Origin: Pedobacter helvus
GTDB taxonomy: Bacteria; Bacteroidota; Bacteroidia; Sphingobacteriales; Sphingobacteriaceae
NCBI RefSeq assembly: GCF_005925325.1
Contig: NZ_SRMP01000007.1
Span: 144,685 to 208,684 of the forward strand
DNA: 64,000 nt
Direction: 5' to 3'
A model generated the notes under the pieces. That model was not told the DNA's origin. It searched no databases and worked only from the letters and a program-made list of their open reading frames with translations. Within the stretch, counting starts at the first letter, position 1; every line of letters starts with the position of its first letter. The translations under genes and the position numbers were made by a program. This document shows positions 26,172 through 35,278 of this stretch, piece after piece.

Positions 26172-29100
26172 TTATAATTGAATGTTTACGCCTAAATTGT
26201 AGATCCTCGAAGTTGGATAAATAGATTGTCTGGAGAAGTCTGAATTACTCACGTTGATATTCTCTGGATCTAAGTACATCTTAAATTTGGTCCAGGTAGC
26301 CAAGTTCTGTCCAGTTACAAAAACTCTCATTGCAGAAATTTTTAATGGTTCTAACCATCTTTTTGGCAAGTTGTAAGACACTTCGGCATTACGCAGCTTG
26401 ATGTAAGATGCATCTTGCAAAATGAAATCGTTTAACTGATAACTGATAAAAGTGTTGCCTCTAGAATGTAGGGCTGGCCAAGTCGCTGTAGCAGCAGTTT
26501 GTGGTGTCCATCGGTTAAGCATAAACTCGTACATCTGCTGACCGTTATTCTGTTCAGTTAAGATCACATCAGAACTTACGTTCGCCACGCCTTGAAACAT
26601 TAACGAGATAGAAAATCCTTTGTAAGCTATTCTCGGAGAAATACTAAAAATATACTCAGGTACCCTAGAGTAGCCGATCGCAGTTCTATCATCACTGTTG
26701 ATGCGACCATCACCGTTGATGTCTACATATTTCAAATCTCCTGGAATTGGCGTGCCCAACTCGTTAAGAATGTAATTATTGATATCTTCTTGCGATGTGT
26801 AAAATCCGTTGGTAACGTAACCGAAAAACTGCCCTACTCGTTTACCTTCCTGTTTTTGATAACTCGGTGCACCGATAGGCTCATCCCGGTTTAAAATCTT
26901 GTTACGAGAGAAAGAAAGCTGCCCGTTGATGCCATAAGTGAGCTCGCCCTTTTGTTTGTTATAATCTAGCTCAATCTCGTAACCTTTATTGTAAACCTTA
27001 CCAACGTTTAGTGCTGGATATCCTTGACCTAAAGTAGTTAAACCAGAATTACGTTGTGTTAAAATATCTTTACGGGTCTCATCAAACAAATCTACATTTA
27101 AGGTTAGGGCATTTTTAAAGAACTTACTTTCAAAACCTATGTTTCGCTTTAATCCAGTTTCCCAGGTAATTTCAGGGTTTCCGATGGATGTTGCAGGTAA
27201 GTACACAACCGGATAAGTTACTACACTCGTAGGGTCGCCGAAATGAACTGGCATTCCGGGCCTACTGTAAGCTGGAGTTGATGCGGTGAAGCCTGCAGCG
27301 TTACGTAGATAATTTGTTAGATATAAAAAGCGTTGACCAATCTCATCACTGCCCACCAAGCCATAACTACCACGTAATTTTAAATAGCTCACCCATTTGG
27401 CTTCTTTCATGAAATCTTCGTTACTGATCGTCCATCCAGCAGAAACTGCAGGAAAGAAACCGTATTTTAAACCAACGGGAAAATTCTCGGAACCATTATA
27501 GGCTGCATTAAATTCAGCATAATATTTATCTACGTAGTTATACGTAAAGCGTGTTACCAAGCCTTGCGATGCCCTCGGTGGAGCTGTAGTAGCAGTGGAG
27601 CCTTGTACATTAATCAGCTGGCGAGTTCCTAAAGCCACACCCGATAAGTTATGCTTGCCAAAGTTTCTGTTATAATTAAAGCCTGCCTGAATGTTGGTAT
27701 GGATTGTTCCACCGTATTCGCTAATCAAACCACTTAAAGGTTCATCCCTAGGTCTATCGCCAGAAAGAGTTACCGCCTTGCTATCTCTATCAATCACATA
27801 GGCTGCCCAACTAGCATTACGACGGGTGGTGTTTTCGAAGTAAGAATCGTAACCAAAATTGGCTTTGAAAGATAGGCCCTCCACTAACTTACCTAAATTG
27901 TAATTAACGTTAAAGGTACTTTGTACGTTATTGTAATCATCATATCTCGTTCCCCAGCGTGTCAAAACTCCCAAAGGGTTCCAAATATTTGTACCTACGC
28001 TTGGATTTTGAGCTAGCCTACCATCGGCTAAAGTAACCGGATAAGCAAAAGCTGGAACTTGTAGGATACGAGAGATCATGGCTTCCACATTGTCATATGA
28101 AAAAGATCCAGAGCCTGAACGCAAACCACTAGGCTGATAACGTTTCTGCAATCTTCCGCCTAACCTTACGCCTACTTCTAAATCTTTCGAAAGCTTGATA
28201 TCTAAGTTAGACCTAAAGTTGTAACGGTTATAATTGGGTACAGAACTGATGTCGTAAGGCGAATCGAATTTTTTGAAAATACCATCTTCGAATAAATAGC
28301 CCACCGAAGCAAAATATTTTACCATTTTGGTGCCGCCGCTCACGTTTACGTTATGTTGTGTTTGTGGATACGCTTTACGGGTTACATAATCGAACCAATT
28401 GATATCTGGATATCCTAACGGATCTGAACCATCTCTAAATTTTTGAAGTGCGTCGGCGCTCCAAGTTGGCGATAGGCCGTCATTTACATTGGCTTCGTTA
28501 ATCAGGTAGGCGTTGGTATAAGCATCTAATGCTTTCGGGATGCCCGTATAACTTTGCAAGCTTGCATTGCCACTGTAACTAACTTTAGGCTTACCTTCTT
28601 TACCAGATTTGGTGGTTACGATAATCACCCCATTGGCTCCTCTAATACCAAAAATTGCCGTAGACGAAGCATCCTTTAAAATACTGATATTTTCGATTTC
28701 ATTAGGATCGATATCACCGAAATCTGGACGCTCAATACCATCTACAATAACGATAGCTCCTGAGCCATTATACGTAGCCAAACCACGTATGTTGATGACC
28801 GCACTATTAGAACCCGGCTGTCCGCTACGTTGCACAGCACCTAAACCCGGCGATCTACCAATTAAACTATTAGTTACGTTAGAGGTAGGCGACTGCAGGA
28901 TTTCCTTATTGCTAATGGTGCTGATGGCTCCTGTTAGCGTTGATTTCTTTTGGGCACCATATCCCACAACTACCACTTCGCTTAAGTTTGTATTATCTTC
29001 CTTTAAGCTCGCATTTTGTACGGTGGTACCGGCAGCTACGGTAAGTTCGAGTTGCACAAACCCGATGTAAGAAAAAACCAACGTAGCAGGACCCGCTGAA

Positions 29101-29351
29101 ACTGCAATGGTATATTTTCCATCACCATCACTTATAGCTGTAGTAGGTGCATTTTTTACTTTAATGGACGCACCCGGAATAGCTATTCCTTGATTATCTT
29201 TAACGACACCCGAGATGGTTCTGGTTTGTGCATACAATAAGCTACTACTGATTAGCATTACAAATAGAACAAACGACCTTTTGACTAGGTACGGCATCTG
29301 TAAGTATAAACGTCGCGAATAAAAACTAAATCTTCGGTAAAGTAGAGTCAT
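26172..29351 (-). CDS. SusC/RagA-family TonB-dependent receptor (first pair)
   Basis: A 1059-residue SusC importer and first gene of the xylan-type operon. The ATG at 29351 gives 18 residues before MPYLVKRSFVLFVMLISSS; the internal ATG at 29297 starts a cleaner signal peptide, but an A-rich AACCAATT/CCAAATT leader lies just before 29351, so I keep the longer form as uncertain. Domains: carboxypeptidase-regulatory-like (about 44-125), NLSEVVVVGYGAQKKSTLTG, plug with ISILKDASSTAIFGIRGANG, barrel ending YNLGVNIQL. Its SusD follows at 8 bases. The HTCS gene lies 440 bases upstream on the same strand, as expected for its regulator. Confidence 0.95.
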   Translation of the reverse strand: MTLLYRRFSFYSRRLYLQMPYLVKRSFVLFVMLISSSLLYAQTRTISGVVKDNQGIAIPGASIKVKNAPTTAISDGDGKYTIAVSAGPATLVFSYIGFVQLELTVAAGTTVQNASLKEDNTNLSEVVVVGYGAQKKSTLTGAISTISNKEILQSPTSNVTNSLIGRSPGLGAVQRSGQPGSNSAVINIRGLATYNGSGAIVIVDGIERPDFGDIDPNEIENISILKDASSTAIFGIRGANGVIIVTTKSGKEGKPKVSYSGNASLQSYTGIPKALDAYTNAYLINEANVNDGLSPTWSADALQKFRDGSDPLGYPDINWFDYVTRKAYPQTQHNVNVSGGTKMVKYFASVGYLFEDGIFKKFDSPYDISSVPNYNRYNFRSNLDIKLSKDLEVGVRLGGRLQKRYQPSGLRSGSGSFSYDNVEAMISRILQVPAFAYPVTLADGRLAQNPSVGTNIWNPLGVLTRWGTRYDDYNNVQSTFNVNYNLGKLVEGLSFKANFGYDSYFENTTRRNASWAAYVIDRDSKAVTLSGDRPRDEPLSGLISEYGGTIHTNIQAGFNYNRNFGKHNLSGVALGTRQLINVQGSTATTAPPRASQGLVTRFTYNYVDKYYAEFNAAYNGSENFPVGLKYGFFPAVSAGWTISNEDFMKEAKWVSYLKLRGSYGLVGSDEIGQRFLYLTNYLRNAAGFTASTPAYSRPGMPVHFGDPTSVVTYPVVYLPATSIGNPEITWETGLKRNIGFESKFFKNALTLNVDLFDETRKDILTQRNSGLTTLGQGYPALNVGKVYNKGYEIELDYNKQKGELTYGINGQLSFSRNKILNRDEPIGAPSYQKQEGKRVGQFFGYVTNGFYTSQEDINNYILNELGTPIPGDLKYVDINGDGRINSDDRTAIGYSRVPEYIFSISPRIAYKGFSISLMFQGVANVSSDVILTEQNNGQQMYEFMLNRWTPQTAATATWPALHSRGNTFISYQLNDFILQDASYIKLRNAEVSYNLPKRWLEPLKISAMRVFVTGQNLATWTKFKMYLDPENINVSNSDFSRQSIYPTSRIYNLGVNIQL

Positions 29352-29791
29352 TCAATTTGGCTTAATTGGTTAGTTTAAAATATAGCAAATACCTACTACG
29401 CAACTACGGTAGGCGATATAGATTTAGATCTAGAAATTTTTGCGTGATCTGAATGTGTAAAGTATTTCAGCTCGGAAATTACACACCTCATTTGGTTAGG
29501 TAATAGTTTCATCATACATTATTTGGTTGAAGCAAAGATGTTTAGCAAAGCCGAAACAAAAGGGGTAAATTCTTCCGTAATTAGGGGTAAAATTGAGTTT
29601 TTAAGACGATGAGGTAAGTTTTTATGGATTAATGGCTAGGTTTCAGTTATAGATTGTCAGTTTCAACCCCTAGTTGGCGCCCTTGGTAAAATCTGCTGAT
29701 TATGGGAAAGATCAGCTAAAATCTGTTGTAGTTAAGACATACGGTTACAAAATTTTGTCAGTTAGAAAAAACGATGAACTAGTGTTCCAAA
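29352..29791. promoter_or_regulatory. 440-base regulatory gap between HTCS and the SusC-led operon
   Basis: No gene is seen. The gap should contain the operon promoter and the HTCS-binding site. Features: TTTCATCATAC (29507-29517), also found upstream of the SusC gene at 3050; TTTGGTT at 29491 and 29522; an inverted repeat GCTGAT/ATCAGC (29695-29700, 29711-29716); and a direct repeat AAAATCTGCTG/AAAATCTGTTG at 29689 and 29718. No exact TAnnTTTG was found on the minus strand. Which element binds the regulator is unknown. Confidence 0.4.
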
Positions 29792-32700
29792 TTACATTCC
29801 CTGCTTGGCGGCAATATATTCTGAAGGTGACATTTCATATTGCTTTTTGAATTCTTTACTGAAATACTTTCTATCATTAAATCCAACAGCAAAGGCGATA
29901 TCTGCAATTCCCATTTGATTTTGTTCGAGCAAATAAGCAGCCTGTTTTAAACGAACAGTTTTAATTAAGTCGGCAACGGAAAGATTGGTTATTGCCTGCA
30001 CTTTTTTATACAATACTGTCTTGCTCATTCCAATTTCCTGTGTTAAAGTAGTTACATCAAATTCAGTATTATCCAAGTTTTCTTCAATCACTTTCATCAG
30101 CTTTGCTAAAAACTTATCGGCGGGCGTTTCTGTCTTAACTGGTTCTGGATTGAGCAAGATATCCCTCACAAATTTCTGCCTGGTCGCTTCCTTAGTTGCT
30201 AATATATTTTTAACATTTAGTGCTAAAATCTGAATACTAAAGGGTTTGGTGATGTAAGCATCTGCTCCTTTCTCATAGCCATTAATTTGATGGATATAGG
30301 CTGCTCTCGCCGTTAGTAAAATTATCGGAATGTGATTGATACGTTCATCTGTTTTTATGCGCCTACACAATTCCAGACCATCCATTTCTGGCATCATGAC
30401 ATCGCTGATAATCAAATCAGGAAGTTCTTTTAGCGCAATTTCTAATCCCTCAACCCCGTTATTTGCCTGTAACACTCGGTAATGCTGTTCAAAAGAACTT
30501 TTAATAAAGCCCCTAAGTTCTAAGTTATCTTCAATGATTAATAACGTATATTTCTGTTCTCCTATTTCAGTTTCTGGCGCTGTGATAATTTCATTAGCGG
30601 CCGACTGCAAATAATAATGCACTGGATTTTCGCTATTCATATAAGCTGGAATAATCGAATTTTGATCCAAATGTGCAGAACCTAGAGGTAAGGTTACGGT
30701 AAAGATTGTTTTGCGATGATTAGGATCATCTATGTTGCTAGTAACGTCTATTGTTCCTTGATGTAATTCAACAATATTTTTTGATAGCGCTAAACCAATC
30801 CCATAACCGTTATTAGCAACCTCGTCGTTGTAAACCTGAAAAAATTTGGTAAACAATTGGTTGATGTTACTTTCCGAGATCCCCTTTCCATTATCGATTA
30901 CTTGCAGTGCTACCTTATCGTCGATTTGCTGTATGCTAAGTGTGATCTTACCATTTAACGGAGTAAACTTAAAAGCATTAGACAGTAAATTGAATACTAC
31001 CTTTTCTAGATGATCCTTATCAAAAAACACCTCGAGTGTTTCGATATTGGTTTCAAATCGGTAATCAATTTGTTTATCCTGTGCCAAATTTTGAAATGAC
31101 AAGAAAATTTCCTCAGCGAACTGAACAATATTACAAGCCGAAAAAGAGAGCTTCATATGTCCGCTTTCTGCTTTACGGAAATCCATTAGTTCGGTCACTA
31201 AGCGCATTAATCTATTGGCATTTTGCTGTACTTGATGTAATTGTCTATGCACTGCATCGTTAAGTCCAGAACCCATTAATAGCTTTTCCAAAGGGCCAAG
31301 TATCAACGTTAAAGGCGTTCTAATTTCATGCGAAATGTTAGTAAAGAAGTCGATTTTCATTTGGTGCAATTCTTCCTGGCGCTCTTTCTCCAAATGTTCT
31401 AAATACAATTCTCTTTTCAAATTTGCACGGTTCTTCTGGAACTTGTAAATCGTAGCCGCGATATAATAGATAAGGATTGCATACACAATAAAAGCCCACC
31501 AAGTCTGCCACCAAGGAGGTAAAACAGTAATTCTAAGTGTAATTGGCTCTGCATTCCACAATCCATCATTATTGGCTGCCTTCACCATGAACACATATTT
31601 ACCAGGACTCAAATTGGTATAATTTGCTTCGCGTTGTGTGCCAGAGAAATGCCAATCGTCGCCACTAATACCCTCCATTTTGTAAGCATATTGGTTTTTC
31701 TCGGGATTGATATAATTTAAAGCGGCAAATTTGATGGTGATGTAACCTTCATCATATTTCAATTCGACATGATCTGAAAAAGTAATTGATTTTTTTAAAG
31801 GCGAGTTTGCCGAATCTACCAATACAGGCTTATTCCTTATCAGGAAATCTGTAAAGGCCAACTTAGGTTTCTTTTTGTTTTTGATTAACCTATCGGGAAA
31901 GAAAGAAGTTAAACCGTTGATCCCTCCAAAAAGCAATTCACCATTTTTTAGTCTAAGAGAAGCATTGGTTTGAAATTGGTTGCTCGCTAGACCGTCATTG
32001 GCATTATAATGGCTTACCTGTACATTCTTTGCAGTAAACGGTAAAACAAAATCTTTGAAGTGCATCCTGTAAAGACCGTTATCTGTACTCACCCAAATAT
32101 CGCCCTGCTCATCTTCAATGATAGCGTGAATTACATCATCCGTAAGATTATCCGTTTCATTTATCGCATAAAACTTATCTGTAATCGGGTTATAATAATT
32201 TACGCCTCCGCCATCAGTACCTATCCAAAGTCTATCTTTAGAATCCTTAAACAAAGTAATGATACTATTATTGTTCAATGTGTTGGGCTTATTGCGTTTG
32301 ATAAACCTTTTGAAAGTGTTTTTGGCCCTATCGTAATAATTAAGCCCGTTTTGTGTGCCAATCCAAAGGTTGTTTTGTGCATCTTTGATTAAGGCCACTA
32401 CGAAGTTGTCACTAATACTTTTTTTATCTTGTGGCGAGTGCACAAAGGTTTGATAAGAACCGTCTGGCTTAAGATAACGCAGACCTCCACCATTTGTGCC
32501 TACCCAAACGCCATTGGTTTCTGGAACAATTGAATTAATTAAGTTTTCACTGAACCTACCCTGAGTTACGGCAAATTTGAAGAAGCGAATTCTTTTAGTG
32601 TCTTTGTTGAAATGGCATAATCCATCCAAAGTACCTACCCAAAGGTTACCCTCAGCATCTTCGGCCAACGACTTTACACCATTTCGTGTCTGGTTTTGAT

Positions 32701-33925
32701 CATTGCGTATATCGTAATAACGATACGCTCCGGTCTTTCTATTTAAGTAATTTATACCACCACCATAGGTACCCACCCATAGGCCGCCATTTTTATCTTC
32801 AGAAATTGCATTAACCACTAAGTGTGATAATCCCATTCTATCGCCGATGCGCTCGCCGATATTACCAAAATTAGTATTAGAGGGATAATAGATGTTCAAT
32901 CCACCGGCAAAAGTTCCAATCCAAATACCAGCAGCGTCATCGTGCATAAAGCTCCAAATGGTATTATCACTTAAACTATTCGGATCAACAGCACTATGCG
33001 TATGATTCGAAAATTGCCCAGTTTGCGTATCAAATATGCTCAGCCCATTGCGTGTACCTATCCAAATCTGTTTTTGATCGTAAACATAGATATCCCTAAT
33101 CCAGTTAGAAAGAATACTTCGTGGATTACCGTCTTCTGTTTTAAAAATCCGTAATACATCGGTTTGCGGCTCATACCTAAACAAACCTGAAGTTTCTGAA
33201 CCAAACCATAAATTACCTGCTTTATCTTGCTTGATGACAATAATTTTAGAAGTCATTAGCTCTTTCGCATTTGCAATACCTTTCGGCAAAGGCAATAGTC
33301 TTTTGGTTTTAGGATCGAAAAGTTTTAGTCCATTTTTTGAACCCACCCATACTCGTTTCGCTTTATCTTCAAAAAGCGTAAAAGTTACTGAGCTGTACAA
33401 ATCACTGATGGTTGTATCTTTTAGGCCTATCTGTTCTTTTAATACCCATTTCTGCGTATCTACCAGTTTTACACCAGCAAAAGTGGCCGTCCATACGTTT
33501 TGATAACTATCAATTAAAACAGACGAAATGTAATTTCTTCCACCTTTGATATCCTTAATATCCACCCTCTTGAAAACTTCTGTAGCCGGATTGTAGATAT
33601 TTAAACCGTTGGAAGTACCAATCCAGAGTTTTCCGAACTTATCTTCTATAATAGCATTGATCCTGTTGTTACTGATACTCTTAGGCTGATGATTTTGGTG
33701 CTTAAACGTACGGAATGTATAACCATCATATCGAGTTAACCCTTTCCAATTACCTAACCAAATAAAACCCTTACTGTCTTTTACGATCGTAGAAATAGGA
33801 CTTTGCGCTAAACCTTCTTTAAATGAAAGATGTGTGAACTTAATAGATTCCTGTTGCGCTTTTACATCATTAAACGCAAAGCATAGCAATCCCAAAAGAA
33901 TGGATATATGTAATCTAAATGCCAA
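29792..33925 (-). CDS. hybrid two-component system sensor/regulator (HTCS) of the xylan-type locus
   Basis: A 1377-residue HTCS. Order: signal peptide (1-23, DVKAQ), a 14-blade-type Reg_prop propeller (about 30-690) with many IWIGT/LWVGT strands, Y_Y_Y domain (about 710-785, YTNLSPGKYVFMVKAANNDG), transmembrane helix (about 795-815), HisKA with NISHEIRTPLTLILGPLEKL (phospho-acceptor His866), HATPase (NLLSNAFKF, DNGKGISE, NGYGIGLALSK), receiver with IISDVMMPEMDG (Asp1175), and AraC HTH at the C-terminus (AYLLEQNQMGIADIAFAVGF). Position upstream of the SusCD pairs and GH10 genes makes it the best candidate activator of that operon, responding to a xylan-derived oligosaccharide; the ligand is inferred from neighbours only. 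Confidence 0.96.
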   Translation of the reverse strand: MAFRLHISILLGLLCFAFNDVKAQQESIKFTHLSFKEGLAQSPISTIVKDSKGFIWLGNWKGLTRYDGYTFRTFKHQNHQPKSISNNRINAIIEDKFGKLWIGTSNGLNIYNPATEVFKRVDIKDIKGGRNYISSVLIDSYQNVWTATFAGVKLVDTQKWVLKEQIGLKDTTISDLYSSVTFTLFEDKAKRVWVGSKNGLKLFDPKTKRLLPLPKGIANAKELMTSKIIVIKQDKAGNLWFGSETSGLFRYEPQTDVLRIFKTEDGNPRSILSNWIRDIYVYDQKQIWIGTRNGLSIFDTQTGQFSNHTHSAVDPNSLSDNTIWSFMHDDAAGIWIGTFAGGLNIYYPSNTNFGNIGERIGDRMGLSHLVVNAISEDKNGGLWVGTYGGGINYLNRKTGAYRYYDIRNDQNQTRNGVKSLAEDAEGNLWVGTLDGLCHFNKDTKRIRFFKFAVTQGRFSENLINSIVPETNGVWVGTNGGGLRYLKPDGSYQTFVHSPQDKKSISDNFVVALIKDAQNNLWIGTQNGLNYYDRAKNTFKRFIKRNKPNTLNNNSIITLFKDSKDRLWIGTDGGGVNYYNPITDKFYAINETDNLTDDVIHAIIEDEQGDIWVSTDNGLYRMHFKDFVLPFTAKNVQVSHYNANDGLASNQFQTNASLRLKNGELLFGGINGLTSFFPDRLIKNKKKPKLAFTDFLIRNKPVLVDSANSPLKKSITFSDHVELKYDEGYITIKFAALNYINPEKNQYAYKMEGISGDDWHFSGTQREANYTNLSPGKYVFMVKAANNDGLWNAEPITLRITVLPPWWQTWWAFIVYAILIYYIAATIYKFQKNRANLKRELYLEHLEKERQEELHQMKIDFFTNISHEIRTPLTLILGPLEKLLMGSGLNDAVHRQLHQVQQNANRLMRLVTELMDFRKAESGHMKLSFSACNIVQFAEEIFLSFQNLAQDKQIDYRFETNIETLEVFFDKDHLEKVVFNLLSNAFKFTPLNGKITLSIQQIDDKVALQVIDNGKGISESNINQLFTKFFQVYNDEVANNGYGIGLALSKNIVELHQGTIDVTSNIDDPNHRKTIFTVTLPLGSAHLDQNSIIPAYMNSENPVHYYLQSAANEIITAPETEIGEQKYTLLIIEDNLELRGFIKSSFEQHYRVLQANNGVEGLEIALKELPDLIISDVMMPEMDGLELCRRIKTDERINHIPIILLTARAAYIHQINGYEKGADAYITKPFSIQILALNVKNILATKEATRQKFVRDILLNPEPVKTETPADKFLAKLMKVIEENLDNTEFDVTTLTQEIGMSKTVLYKKVQAITNLSVADLIKTVRLKQAAYLLEQNQMGIADIAFAVGFNDRKYFSKEFKKQYEMSPSEYIAAKQGM

Positions 33926-34246
33926 CAGGGAAAATGGTTAGTTCTCGTAAAGATATCTATTACTTTGAAAATCACACAAAATAATTACGCAAACGATACC
34001 TAGCAGAATTAACTTAAAAATAGCAAGCGCATTCTATTTTTTCGGCAAATAAATTGCTTGCTTTATTGCGTTTAAGATCCCCTCAGCAATTCTAACAAAA
34101 CCTAAATCGGTTAAGTGGGTACCTTATTCGACTGATGAAACACCCAGTCTTACTATTTAAATTCAGTCCAATTAAAAATATTTTTTTTATCACGTGGGAT
34201 AAAAGCGAGTACCAAAACTGTATTGTAGGTGTTACACTTAGTTTAA
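33926..34246. promoter_or_regulatory. 321-base divergent intergenic region
   Basis: It separates the minus-strand HTCS gene from the plus-strand FecR gene and should hold both promoters. I found no sigma-factor gene, no exact TAnnTTTG element on either strand and no terminator. An imperfect inverted repeat (GCAAATAAA ... TTTATTGC) lies near 34043-34067. The lack of a sigma gene here matters because FecR genes usually follow one. Confidence 0.4.
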
Positions 34247-35278
34247 ATGACAAAAAAGCACCATAAATACGCTGCATATCAACTTTTCGATTTCCTTTTA
34301 GATGCGGATTTTAAGCAATGGGTGTTACATCCTAGCAGTGAATTAGATGAATTTTGGCATTCAGTTATTGCTGAAAATCCATCTCAATACCGTACCATAC
34401 AAAAAGCAATACAAATCATACGCAACCTACCAGTAGTAGATGAAACTACCCATTCGGAAAGAAAAAATTTGCTTTGGAAAGAAATTGAGGCAAGATTAAG
34501 TGATGAACCTCAAATCCGAACTAAAAAATTAAAACTCAGCTTTGTTAAATATGCAGCAGCTATCTTGATTGTAATAGGTACGGTATCTGGATTTTGGTTC
34601 TATCAACACAAAACTGCCCTGATTTATATTGCTACTGGGAATGCAGAAAACAAATCGGTTCAACTTCCAGATGGTTCTCATGTGCTATTAGCCCCCAATT
34701 CTTCTATTTCCTATCATAAAAACTTTACCAAAAGTAAAAGCCGTGAAATATGGGCCAAAGGAGATGCAAAGTTTAATGTTAGACATATCAACCAAAACCC
34801 AAAAGACATAAAAAAGGGTGAACGTTTTGTGGTTCATCTTGATCAAAAAGTTGACGTGGAAGTATTAGGAACGGTCTTTAGCATCAGTAATCGTAGAGGT
34901 CTTTCTTCTGTAGTTCTACTATCCGGTTCGGTAAAAGTAAATAGAGACGAAAATGCCTTACTCTTAAAACCAGGTGAAAGTGTGGTTAGCGAAATCAACA
35001 AAAAACTTACATTAAGTAGGCAACCACTACCTGTAGTGAGAGTGTGGGAACAACATATCGCTACTTTAAACCGCACCAGTGTCCATCAAATCATCGAGTT
35101 GATAAAAGATACTTACGGAGTTGAGCTTAATGTCGATGACAATTCAATCTTACAAAAAGAATTAGATGGCGTTCTTCCGCTTAACGACCGCGAAAAGGCT
35201 TTGCAAATTTTAACCAGCATTACTGGGACCAGCCTTTATGAGAAAAATGGAGTGTATCTACTTAAGGAAATCAGATAA
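34247..35278 (+). CDS. FecR-family anti-sigma factor
   Basis: A 343-residue inner-membrane anti-sigma/transducer. An N-terminal cytoplasmic part (1-100) binds the ECF sigma factor. One transmembrane helix is seen (about 103-120, KYAAAILIVIGTVSGFWFY), then the periplasmic FecR domain (about 130-245: VQLPDGSHVLLAPNSSISY, VEVLGTVFSISNR, VVLLSGSVKV) and a C-terminal DUF4974-like/STN-contacting domain (about 265-343). Its stop overlaps the start of the TonB receptor by one base (TAATG), showing translational coupling. No sigma gene precedes it, which is atypical; the nearest same-strand candidate is at 43535-44122, beyond the rest of this operon. Confidence 0.92.
   Translation: MTKKHHKYAAYQLFDFLLDADFKQWVLHPSSELDEFWHSVIAENPSQYRTIQKAIQIIRNLPVVDETTHSERKNLLWKEIEARLSDEPQIRTKKLKLSFVKYAAAILIVIGTVSGFWFYQHKTALIYIATGNAENKSVQLPDGSHVLLAPNSSISYHKNFTKSKSREIWAKGDAKFNVRHINQNPKDIKKGERFVVHLDQKVDVEVLGTVFSISNRRGLSSVVLLSGSVKVNRDENALLLKPGESVVSEINKKLTLSRQPLPVVRVWEQHIATLNRTSVHQIIELIKDTYGVELNVDDNSILQKELDGVLPLNDREKALQILTSITGTSLYEKNGVYLLKEIR

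Noticed and set aside
28609..29070. 153-codon open frame opposite the first-pair SusC gene
   Set aside because: Antisense shadow of a well-supported coding frame; residues show no protein family.
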